Origin: Bradyrhizobium arachidis
GTDB taxonomy: Bacteria; Pseudomonadota; Alphaproteobacteria; Rhizobiales; Xanthobacteraceae
Reading direction: 5' to 3'
Length of the DNA: 64,000 nt
NCBI RefSeq assembly: GCF_015291705.1
Contig: NZ_CP030050.1
Coordinates: 6,076,001-6,140,000 of the forward strand
This document shows, piece by piece, positions 9,226 through 17,300 of the stretch (position 1 is its first letter; every line of letters begins with the position of its first letter). Both the position numbers and the translations under genes were made by a program. The notes beneath the pieces were generated by a model. The model searched no databases. It saw only the letters and a program-made list of their open reading frames with translations, and was not told where the DNA came from.

Positions 9226-10137
9226 ATGAGATCATTGCGCATTCTGCTGGTGGATCTGGCGTTGGTGTCGATCGCGCTGGTCGCCTCGTCGGTGCTCCGC
9301 GAAAATCTCGAGTTTTCGAGCGATCATCTTCTGGCTCTGATCCCCTACGGACTTCTCACGATTTCCACAGCCGCGATCGTGCTGCCATTGTCCGGCGTCA
9401 CCACGGCGGTGTGGCGTTACAGCTCTCCACAGAACTATCGTGACATCGTCGCTGCGGTCATCGCGATCGTAGCCGGTGCCGCCGTACTGACCTTCATCGC
9501 CAACCGGCTCGACGGGGTCTCGCGAGCCCTGCCGCTGCTGCAGGTTCTGATCACCGTCACGCTGATGATCGGGGCGCGGATCGGCAGCCGGCTCTGGCAC
9601 ATGCGGCGCTCGCCGCGCGATTGGCCGCGTGACGTGATCGTCCCTGCTGCCGAATCCGTCCTCCTCGTCGGTGTCAACGAGCTCGCCGAACTCTATCTGC
9701 ACTGCATCACCCGCTATGCGCGCGATCGCGTGCGCGTTGTCGGCCTCCTGGATGCCCAGGCTCGCCGCGGCCTCTCGCTGCTGTCGCATCGCGTGCTCGG
9801 CAGCCCCGAAGACGTTGCCGACGTGGTCCGTACGCTCGAAGTCCACGGCGTCGTCATCACGCGGATCGTGCTCGCGGTTCCGCTGCGCGAGCTGTCGATC
9901 CAGGCCCGGGAGGCCTTGTTTGCACTCGAAGCTTCCAACGCGATCCCGCTGGAATTCCTCGACCAGAAATCGCATGGGAACGTCCGAGCCCCGAAGTGGC
10001 GCGCGGCGACAATGCGTCGGGGACGCGGGCGCAGACCTACGCATTCAACGCAAAAAGCAACGAGGGCCTGGCGAGTTCGCCCTATCGCACCGTCAAGCGG
10101 CTCCTCGACATCGTCCTGGCGACGCTGCTGCTGGTGA
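9226..10137 (+). CDS. N-terminal part of polyprenyl-phosphate sugar transferase (frame lost near 9960-9990)
   Basis: The start resembles the membrane N-terminus of WbaP/CapD-type proteins, with four hydrophobic helices within residues 5-115. A CoA_binding_3-like nucleotide-binding domain follows (VLLVGVNELAELYLHCI, VVGLLDAQARRG, VLGSPEDVADVVRTL), ending about ALFALEASNAIPLEFLDQK. After residue about 250 the frame turns Arg/Ser/Trp-rich and is simply the antiphase of the downstream sugar transferase gene. The true protein probably continues in the frame of 9996-10679. Read together, the two parts would give a single exopolysaccharide polyprenyl glycosylphosphotransferase of about 480 residues. 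A sequencing error, a real frameshift mutation or a natural split are all possible. Confidence 0.7.
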   Translation: MRSLRILLVDLALVSIALVASSVLRENLEFSSDHLLALIPYGLLTISTAAIVLPLSGVTTAVWRYSSPQNYRDIVAAVIAIVAGAAVLTFIANRLDGVSRALPLLQVLITVTLMIGARIGSRLWHMRRSPRDWPRDVIVPAAESVLLVGVNELAELYLHCITRYARDRVRVVGLLDAQARRGLSLLSHRVLGSPEDVADVVRTLEVHGVVITRIVLAVPLRELSIQAREALFALEASNAIPLEFLDQKSHGNVRAPKWRAATMRRGRGRRPTHSTQKATRAWRVRPIAPSSGSSTSSWRRCCW

Positions 10138-10679
10138 TGTTGGCGCCCCTGATGGGCCTCGTCGCGATCGTCACGATCGTGGACGTGGGATTTCCGGTGC
10201 TGTTCTGGCAGGAGCGTCCCGGGCTCGGCGCCCAGCCGTTCAAGGTCTTCAAGTTCCGCACCATGGCCGCCGCGCATGACGCGCAAGGTCGCCGCAGGCT
10301 GGAGTCGCAGCGCATGTCCGCGATCGGCAATGCGCTGCGCCGGACGCGGGTGGACGAGCTGCCCCAGCTGATCAGCATCCTGATGGGCCGCATGTCGTTC
10401 GTGGGGCCACGTCCACTGCTTCCGATCGATCAGCCGGCGGATTATTCGGCCCGCCTCCTGGTCCGTCCGGGTCTGACGGGCTGGGCCCAGATCAAGGGCG
10501 GACGGGCGATCTCGCCGACCGACAAGGCGGCGCTCGACGTGTGGTACGTCAAGAACATGTCCTTCATGCTCGACCTCAAGATCATGCTCGGCACCGTTCC
10601 GATGATCTTGTTCGGCGAGAGAGTCGAGAACGACGCAATCGCGCAGGCATGGCGCGAGCTGGAAAAATCGCAGGCGTAA
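9996..10679 (+). CDS. Sugar transferase (phosphoglycosyl transferase) domain
   Basis: This is the bacterial sugar transferase family that loads the first sugar-1-phosphate onto undecaprenyl phosphate. Diagnostic parts are YRTVKRLLDIVLATLLLVML (membrane anchor), PVLFWQERPGLGAQPFKVFKFRTM, the helix LRRTRVDELPQLISILMG, MSFVGPRPLLP and VRPGLTGWAQI. The only start codon near the beginning is GTG 9996, without a clear ribosome-binding site. The frame is open further upstream and overlaps the preceding ORF by 142 bp. This supports one original gene interrupted by a -1 shift. If translated alone it would still hold the whole catalytic domain, like PglC-size enzymes. Confidence 0.88.
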   Translation: MARGDNASGTRAQTYAFNAKSNEGLASSPYRTVKRLLDIVLATLLLVMLAPLMGLVAIVTIVDVGFPVLFWQERPGLGAQPFKVFKFRTMAAAHDAQGRRRLESQRMSAIGNALRRTRVDELPQLISILMGRMSFVGPRPLLPIDQPADYSARLLVRPGLTGWAQIKGGRAISPTDKAALDVWYVKNMSFMLDLKIMLGTVPMILFGERVENDAIAQAWRELEKSQA

Positions 10680-10954
10680 GGCTGGAACTCACGGAATCAC
10701 CGCGCTTTCAGTCGTCCCTGGCGCGGATCGTCGCGCGTCGTGAAGGCGACATGTTAACATCATAACATCACTCACAAATTGCCACATCAACCCTCGGATC
10801 AAATGTTGTGTCACTCGAGTGCCCCGATATGCGCACGCGACGCGCATGGTGTCTGACCGGGCGCGGCTTGGACCAAGCCCCGAGCGGCAATGACTTCGGG
10901 CTGCCGATTGGCCGCCACCTCACCGCACGAAATCACTGAGCAGCCGCCGCCATC
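10680..10954. promoter_or_regulatory. Intergenic region with ATGTTAACAT palindrome
   Basis: A perfect 10-bp palindrome ATGTTAACAT (10751-10760) is followed at once by CATAACAT, close to the AACATAAC family of sites seen elsewhere in the window. It lies about 195 bp before the next glycosyltransferase gene. No small gene is apparent in this 275-bp stretch. Confidence 0.45.
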
Positions 10955-12100
10955 ATGTCCGACTCCCGCCTCGTCTACATCTGCGATTGGCTTCCGCCCG
11001 ACTTTGGCGCGGTGGGACAATATTCCGTGCTGTTCGCCCGCGAGCTCGCGCGCGACCGCGGCCTGCATGTCACGCTCGTCGGCCTCACCTCCGGCGAGCT
11101 GACCAGTTCGATCGAACGTTTCGACCGCGGCACGCTCGAGATCGTCAAGGTGCCGGTCCCGGCCTACGACAAGGCGAAGACGTCGGCGCGCATCCGCTGG
11201 ACGGTCGCGACCAACACCAAGCTGCTGCGGGCCGCCCTGCCCTTCATCCGCAAGGCCGGCTCGGTCCTCTTCACCGGAAGCCCACCGCTGTTCCTGCACT
11301 GGATCGCACCGCTGAACGTGCTGCTGGGCAAGCGGCTGATCTATCGCATCACGGATTTCCATCCCGAATGCGCGATCGCCGAACGCGGTAGCGCCAGCCT
11401 GTTCCTGAAGCTCGTCCTCACCCTCACCCTGTTCTGGCGCCGCCGGGTCGACACCTTCGAGGTGCTCGGCCATGACCAGGCGATGCGGCTCGGCGAGATC
11501 GGGGTGAGCAAGGAGCGCATCGTCCTGAAGCGCGATCCCTCCCCGATAGCGATCGGTCCGGACACGCCGCCGCTCGCCCGCCCGGCGCAGACCGAAGGCA
11601 AGTTCCTGCTGCTGTACTCGGGAAATTGGGGCATCGCGCACGACACGGCGACATTCGTCAACGCCTATATCCAGCATTACAGGCAGGGATCGGGAACGGT
11701 CCTGCTCTGGCTCAACGCCATCGGGAAAGGCGCCGCGACCGTCGCCGAGGCGCTCGACGCGGCCAAGGTGCCCTACATCCGCACCGATCTCGTGCCGCTG
11801 GATCAGCTCGCCTCGCTGCTCAGGACGCCCGATGCGCATCTCATCACCTTGAAGAACGCGTTCGTCGGCTACGTGCTGCCGTCCAAGGTCTATGCCTGCG
11901 TCGATTCCGATCTACCGGTGATGTTCATCGGCCCCACGGAATCCGACGTTCACCTGCTCTGCGACCAGCGCAAGTCGAGCTCGTACTTCCATGTCGATGT
12001 CGGCGACAGTGAGCGATGCACGCAGCTGCTCGAAGATTTCGGTGCGAGCCAGAACGCATCGTCAACAAAGAAACTACGATTGGTCAGGAGCAGCGTATGA
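10955..12100 (+). CDS. GT-B glycosyltransferase, WbuB-like
   Basis: The 381-residue product begins LVYICDWLPPDFGAVGQYS, the typical start of WbuB/GT4-like enzymes. The second lobe starts with FLLLYSGNWGIAHD and ends with a sugar-nucleotide region (HLITLKNAFVGYVLPSKVYA). Like other enzymes of this subgroup it has a hydrophobic stretch near residues 110-125 (LFLHWIAPLNVLL) that may touch the membrane. Its stop codon overlaps the next start in an ATGA arrangement at 12097-12100, so it is translationally coupled to the epimerase. It probably adds a sugar to the lipid-linked repeat unit started by the sugar transferase upstream. The donor and acceptor are unknown. Confidence 0.85.
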   Translation: MSDSRLVYICDWLPPDFGAVGQYSVLFARELARDRGLHVTLVGLTSGELTSSIERFDRGTLEIVKVPVPAYDKAKTSARIRWTVATNTKLLRAALPFIRKAGSVLFTGSPPLFLHWIAPLNVLLGKRLIYRITDFHPECAIAERGSASLFLKLVLTLTLFWRRRVDTFEVLGHDQAMRLGEIGVSKERIVLKRDPSPIAIGPDTPPLARPAQTEGKFLLLYSGNWGIAHDTATFVNAYIQHYRQGSGTVLLWLNAIGKGAATVAEALDAAKVPYIRTDLVPLDQLASLLRTPDAHLITLKNAFVGYVLPSKVYACVDSDLPVMFIGPTESDVHLLCDQRKSSSYFHVDVGDSERCTQLLEDFGASQNASSTKKLRLVRSSV

Positions 12101-13119
12101 AGAAGGCATTGGTCTGCGGCGCAGGCGGGTTCATCGGGTCCCATCTGGTCAAGCGCCTGAAGGCGGAAGGTTTCTGGGTCCGCGGCGTCGACCTGAAATA
12201 TCCCCGCTTCAGCCCGACCCAGGCCGACGATTTCATCGTCGGCGATCTCAGGGATCTCGCGGTTTGCCACGAAGCCGTCGATACGCGCTTCGACGAGGTC
12301 TATCAGCTCGCCGCCGACATGGGCGGTGCCGGCTACATCTTCACCGGCGAGAACGACGCCTCGGTGATGCACAATTCGGCGCAGATCAACCTCAACATCC
12401 TCGAGGCCTGCCGCCGCCGCAACAGTTTTCGCATTTTCTACTCGTCGTCGGCCTGCATCTATCCGGAATACCGGCAGCTCGAGGCCGAGAACGCGGGCCT
12501 TGCCGAGAGCGATGCGTATCCGGCAGCACCCGATAGCGAGTACGGTTGGGAAAAGCTGTTCAGCGAGCGCCTCTATGCCGCCTACGCCCGCAATCACGGT
12601 TTCGAGGTCCGCGTCGCGCGCTATCACAACATCTTCGGGCCCGAAGGCGCCTGGAACGACGGCAAGGAAAAGGCGCCGGCGGCGATCTGCCGCAAGGTCG
12701 CGCAGGCCGGCAATCCCGGCGAGATCGAGATCTGGGGCGACGGCGAGCAAACCCGCTCGTTCCTCTATATCGACGAATGCCTCGAAGGCACCATCCGCTT
12801 CATGCGCTCGGACTGGGCGGGACCGGTGAACATCGGTTCGGAAGAAATGGTCTCGATCAACCGCCTCGCGGCGATCGCCGCCGAGATCGCCGGCAAGACG
12901 ATCACCCCGCGCCACATCCCCGGCCCGCTCGGCGTGCGTGGCCGCAACTCGAACAACAAGCTGATCTTCGAGAAGCTCGCCTGGCGCCCATCGCAGCCGC
13001 TCGCAAGCGGCATCGCCAAGACCTATGCCTGGATCGACCAGCAGGTCCAGAAGACCCAGCGCCCCAAGGAAGCGCCGAAGCCGGTGGTCCGCCAGCCGGA
13101 AATCGTCGCCGCAGAATAA
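12097..13119 (+). CDS. NAD-dependent sugar epimerase, GDP-mannose 3,5-epimerase-like
   Basis: An extended short-chain dehydrogenase of 340 residues. The Rossmann motif is GAGGFIGS (residues 8-15). The catalytic set is Ser in YSSSACIYPEY (116-118), Tyr149 and Lys153 in SEYGWEK. The segment ADMGGAGYIFTGEND and the late RHIPGPLGVRGRNSNN resemble plant-type GDP-mannose 3,5-epimerase more than GalE. That points to conversion of GDP-mannose into an L-galactose or L-gulose donor, but related bacterial enzymes vary and the substrate is inferred. The start is fixed by the ATGA overlap with the glycosyltransferase. The last ~20 residues are Lys/Pro-rich and look non-essential. Confidence 0.85.
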   Translation: MKKALVCGAGGFIGSHLVKRLKAEGFWVRGVDLKYPRFSPTQADDFIVGDLRDLAVCHEAVDTRFDEVYQLAADMGGAGYIFTGENDASVMHNSAQINLNILEACRRRNSFRIFYSSSACIYPEYRQLEAENAGLAESDAYPAAPDSEYGWEKLFSERLYAAYARNHGFEVRVARYHNIFGPEGAWNDGKEKAPAAICRKVAQAGNPGEIEIWGDGEQTRSFLYIDECLEGTIRFMRSDWAGPVNIGSEEMVSINRLAAIAAEIAGKTITPRHIPGPLGVRGRNSNNKLIFEKLAWRPSQPLASGIAKTYAWIDQQVQKTQRPKEAPKPVVRQPEIVAAE

Positions 13120-13148
13120 CGAACAAAAGAACGGGTTGATGTGGACTG

Positions 13149-13181
13149 TGCCGCATCCGGGATCGGATGCGGCATTCTTTT
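13149..13181 (+). terminator. Rho-independent terminator after the epimerase gene
   Basis: An 11-bp perfect stem (TGCCGCATCCG / CGGATGCGGCA) with a GGAT loop is followed by TTCTTTT. It ends the plus-strand polysaccharide operon just before the convergent GT2 gene. Confidence 0.92.
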
Positions 13182-13314
13182 GATTCACACGATTGGCTGC
13201 GCGTTGGTCCGCGCGAGCGTGGCGTCGCCACACAATTACGCGTACCACAATCGGAACCGATCGATCTGCTCTCGCCGGTTCGCGACGACAAACTCCAGAC
13301 GAACTTGCGTGCGA

Positions 13315-14301
13315 TTAGTGTGCGACAGCCCGCTCGCGGCTACGCTCGCCCTCTGCCGCGACAATGCGCGGCAGTGGCTGCGCCGGCGCCGGTACCGCGA
13401 CGTTCGGGTCAAACCCGGTCGCCAGCCGCACCGCCTCGCTCACCGGAATCCGCCGCCGTTTCGCCAACGCCATGACCTCGTCGAGCTTGGCATCGATCAG
13501 GGTGCGGTACCAAAAGCCCTGGAGGACGTGGAAATAATAGCCCTGTTTGCCGTCGAGGAAGCCGAGCCGCGCGACATAGCGGTAGAGGAAGAACAACAGC
13601 GGCCGCACGCCGCCGGGCAGCTTCTCGTAGACGCGTTCCTTGACGAAGCGCTTGAGCTTGGCCTGCCAGGACGCGCTGTGGCGCTGGATGTCCATATTCT
13701 CGCCGAGCAGCCCGCGCGAGGCGAGGATGTCGATCACCTCGCGCGAGGCGTAGCGATTGTGCTTGCTGGTCCACCAGTCGAGCGAGTTGAGGTTCTCGTC
13801 GACGAGATCGATGTTCGATCGCACCACCCTGCCGGTGACGATGATGTGCTCGTCCATCCAGCGCTGCTCGCAGGAGCCCTGCCCGGCGCGCCAGAGCCTG
13901 AGCTGCCAGCTCGGCTCGATCGCGCCCCATTTGATGCGGCGGCCGAGAAACACGATCTGGCGGCGGACGACGATGCCGCCGACGTCGCGCGGCTGCCGGT
14001 CCAAGAGGTCGTGCAGGCCGGCCGCCGATTCCGGCGTGAGATATTCGTCGGCATCGATGCGCATCAGCCAGCCGGTCTTGCCGGCGCAGGCCGAGATCGC
14101 CTTGTTGGTCTGGGTCGCATAGTTGATCCAGGGATTTTCGATCACCTCTGCGCCGAGGCCGGCCGCGATCTCCCTGGTGCGGTCCTTGGAGCCGGAATCG
14201 ACGACGAGGATGCTCGCACACTGACTGCGGATGCTCTCGATGCAGCGCGCGATGTGCTTCTCCTCATCCAGCGTCAGGATGATGGCGTGGATGTCGGTCA
14301 T
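13315..14301 (-). CDS. GT2-family glycosyltransferase, WaaE/KdtX-like, immediately downstream of the TpsA adhesin
   Basis: The 328-residue protein starts DIHAIILTLDEEKHIARCI and has ILVVDSGSKDRT and MRIDADEY (DxD), the GT2 donor and metal-binding signatures. VYEKLPGGVRPLLFFLYRYV and LDGKQGYYFHVLQGFWYR are typical of the WaaE/KdtX lipopolysaccharide-core glucosyltransferase group. It starts 41 bp after the stop codon of the giant haemagglutinin and reads in the same direction, so it is probably the last gene of that transcript. It may modify the adhesin, lipopolysaccharide or the capsule made by the neighbouring genes; the sequence does not decide. The C-terminal 30 residues are Pro/Ala-rich. 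Confidence 0.88.
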   Translation of the reverse strand: MTDIHAIILTLDEEKHIARCIESIRSQCASILVVDSGSKDRTREIAAGLGAEVIENPWINYATQTNKAISACAGKTGWLMRIDADEYLTPESAAGLHDLLDRQPRDVGGIVVRRQIVFLGRRIKWGAIEPSWQLRLWRAGQGSCEQRWMDEHIIVTGRVVRSNIDLVDENLNSLDWWTSKHNRYASREVIDILASRGLLGENMDIQRHSASWQAKLKRFVKERVYEKLPGGVRPLLFFLYRYVARLGFLDGKQGYYFHVLQGFWYRTLIDAKLDEVMALAKRRRIPVSEAVRLATGFDPNVAVPAPAQPLPRIVAAEGERSRERAVAH

Positions 14302-14342
14302 CGCGCGGTCCCCCGGGCCCGTGGTGTTGCGCGCAGCCCCGC

Positions 14343-17300
14343 TCAGGGCTGCTTGCGCTCCTTGTCATCGGACTCGGTCCCTTGCCCGCTGCTGGACGGA
14401 TTGGAGCCCTGACCGCCATTCTCGCCGCCACCATAGCCGACCACCTCGACGATGAAGACCGAGGCGCGATCGTTGTTGCCGCCGGCGGTCGGCGGCTCGG
14501 CCGACTTGGCCGCGGCGCCGGCGGTGTTCGAGGCCGCGCTGAGCGCGCCGATGTTCGGAGCCGTGACGGTCGGGATGCCGGTCGCGGTGCCGCCAACCTG
14601 GATGTTGCCGGCATTGACCACGTTCACCGCCGCGAGCGTCAGGTTGCCGGAGACGCGGATGCCGGCTTCGCCCGCGTCGACGGTACCGCGCGGGGCGAGC
14701 AGATAGGCGTTCGACTTCTTCGCAAGCTTCGAACTCTGGACCGCCGCGATGCCGGCGCCGCTGACGAGGCCGCCGAGATCGACGCTCTGATAGTCGTCGG
14801 AGTTGAACACGACCTGCAACGGCGGGAAGGACAGTGTGGTCTGGGCGCCGCGGCCGGCGTCGAGGTCGCCGTTCGAGCTCCACATCAGGATGTCGCCGCC
14901 TTGCTGGGTCATGATGCGGCTCGAATTGACCAGCACGCTGGCATCGGTGAACGTGTTGATGTCGCCGACACCGAGCGTGAGGATGCCGAGATCGTTCGGC
15001 TTGAGCAGCGGGTTCGGCTCGAGCGCGAGCGAGCCGACGCGGATCGTTCCGCCCGGACCGAAGATCGAGATGTCGCCGCCGAGCCTGGTCTGGATCGTCG
15101 CGTGCAGCAGGTCGAGATCGCCGGTGTGCTTGAGCGCGTTGGCGCCGTTGGTGCCGCCCCCCAGCGCGTTCTGCGTGTACCCGAAGTCCGACGGGAACAT
15201 GGTGTTGATCGCCTGGTAACCGCGCTGGTAGTTGCCCGATGTTGCCGATTGCGCCTTGCCGACGGCCTTGAGCTCGGCGAAGAACACCTTGTCGGCGAAG
15301 ACGTGCTGAAGATCCTTCGGCAATGACTGGAAGATGCCCCATGCGTCGGCGTCGCTGCTGGCCGACCTGCCGATGCTGACGAGGAAATCCTTCAGCTCGC
15401 CGATATAGTTGTGATCGACGCGGGAGGCGTTGGCGGGATCGATATAGGTGCCGATCACGCCCGGATGATAGACGGACTGATTGGTGGCCCGGTCCACGGT
15501 CGAGTAGCCCTCGTAGTTGATGCCGTTGGCGACGCCGAACATCGTGATGATGTCGGCCCCGGTGCCCGGAAGCAACTCGTTGCGCTTCTTCGTGATCGCG
15601 TTGACGGCACCGAGCAGCGTGATGTCGTAAAGGCCACTCGAGCCCAGGCTGACAAATCGGTTGCCGACCGGCCACAGGCTGGCGTTACTGACCGAGGCGA
15701 TGCCCTCCTGGTCCGGGGTGAAGGCGCTGCTGTCGCGCGTGACGGGCAGGAACGGCCCGAGGTCGCGCCCGGCCTGCACGACGAGGAAACCGGAGCCGGC
15801 GATCTGCAGGCCAGGCCCACCGAGAACACGCCTGAATGTGAAACCGGTCGGGGCCGGGAGATTTAAAGCCGATGTGACGTTGGAAAACGTCGCACCGTAG
15901 TTGTACAAAATGTCACGTCCCGCCTCAATGGTCGTGACGTCGTCTGCAGCAACGTTCTGCGCGATAAGATTGAGATTGAGAATGTCGCGGCCGGCATAGA
16001 TTTTTGCCGGCCGGTTGAGTTCGACCCTCGAATAGTCAACCGGCGTGGCCGAGGAGACGATTGAACCAGTCGGTATGAGGCTTGTCGTGGTCGCCACCGC
16101 CGAGATGTCGCCCGATACCGCGTAGATGCGTGCAGGGTTGGTATCATGGTCGTTCCGGTGGGCGAGCAGTGCGGAACTGGAGGCGCCCGTCATGCCGTTG
16201 TTGGGCTGGTATGGGTCGAACGCCGTATCGAGCAACGATGGCCCCGCCGAAATGGACGGCGCGGCCGTAGCCAGATTGGTATAGCCGCCGGTCAGGTCAA
16301 TGCTACCCTGCGCAAGCAGTTCAAACCTACCATTCTCCGAGCCCGTCAAGACGATGCCGGGCATAACGGATAGGGTATTAGTCGTCGAATTGGGCGCGAG
16401 CCCTTTTGTGGTGATGTCCCCGTCCGCTGCGATCGCGGTGAAGCTCGCAGGATAGGTCAATCCGGTGATCCAGGCGATCGTACCTGTCTGCGGCATCGCG
16501 ATGTTCAGGTTTCCAGTGGATGCCACGACGTTGACCGCACTGTCCGGTCCATAGGTGTTCATGAGCAGCCCGGTGGTTGCCGTGGTCGCGGAATTGGCCG
16601 CCGTGCCCGACTGAAGGTGCAGCTGGGCGGGGTTGACCACGCCGCCGATCGCCATCGATCCGCCCGAGAGCATGCTGATCTGGCCGGTGTCCACCGCGAG
16701 CAGGGTGTAATTGGGCGCGCTCGTTCCGTCCCTGAGCGTGATCGTGCCGTTTGCGTCCACGACGCCGCTGACCTGGATGCTCGCGTGCCCCGAGCCTTCG
16801 TAATATGAACCGCCCAGCAGATTGCGACCCGCTCGCACCGTCATGTTGCCGCTGCCATAGAGCTGGGTTTGCGGTGTGCTCGCCGAGGAAAGCCCGCCGG
16901 TGACCCGCCCGGTCGTGGGCAGTGAGACCGAGACGTCGACCAGATCGCGGCCTGCAACGACATTGACGTTGCCGCCAGCAGAGAGAATGCCCTCCCGGAA
17001 GCTGGCGTACTGGATCCACCAGGCGGTCTGTGATGCAATGCTTGCGGAAGGAGCGAATACGCCGGCACCCACGGTTGGGGCGCCGACCGAGCTCGTCACG
17101 CCGGCATCGGCGATGAGCCATGGCACATAGTAGGCATTCCACAGGGTTGTGGTGACCTGACCATTAAGTGGGTTCTTCGTCGTCGTCGTGACGTTCTTGT
17201 AGCCCTTGATGTCCTGCTGTGCGATGACCGACACGTCACCCGCAGCAGTGGGGAAAGCTGCGTTGGTTGGCGCGCCATAGATCGCTTCCACGAGGGTCGA

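Noticed and set aside
13141..14412. 423-residue plus-strand ORF
   Set aside because: Antisense to the GT2 gene, which has DxD and WaaE-type motifs.
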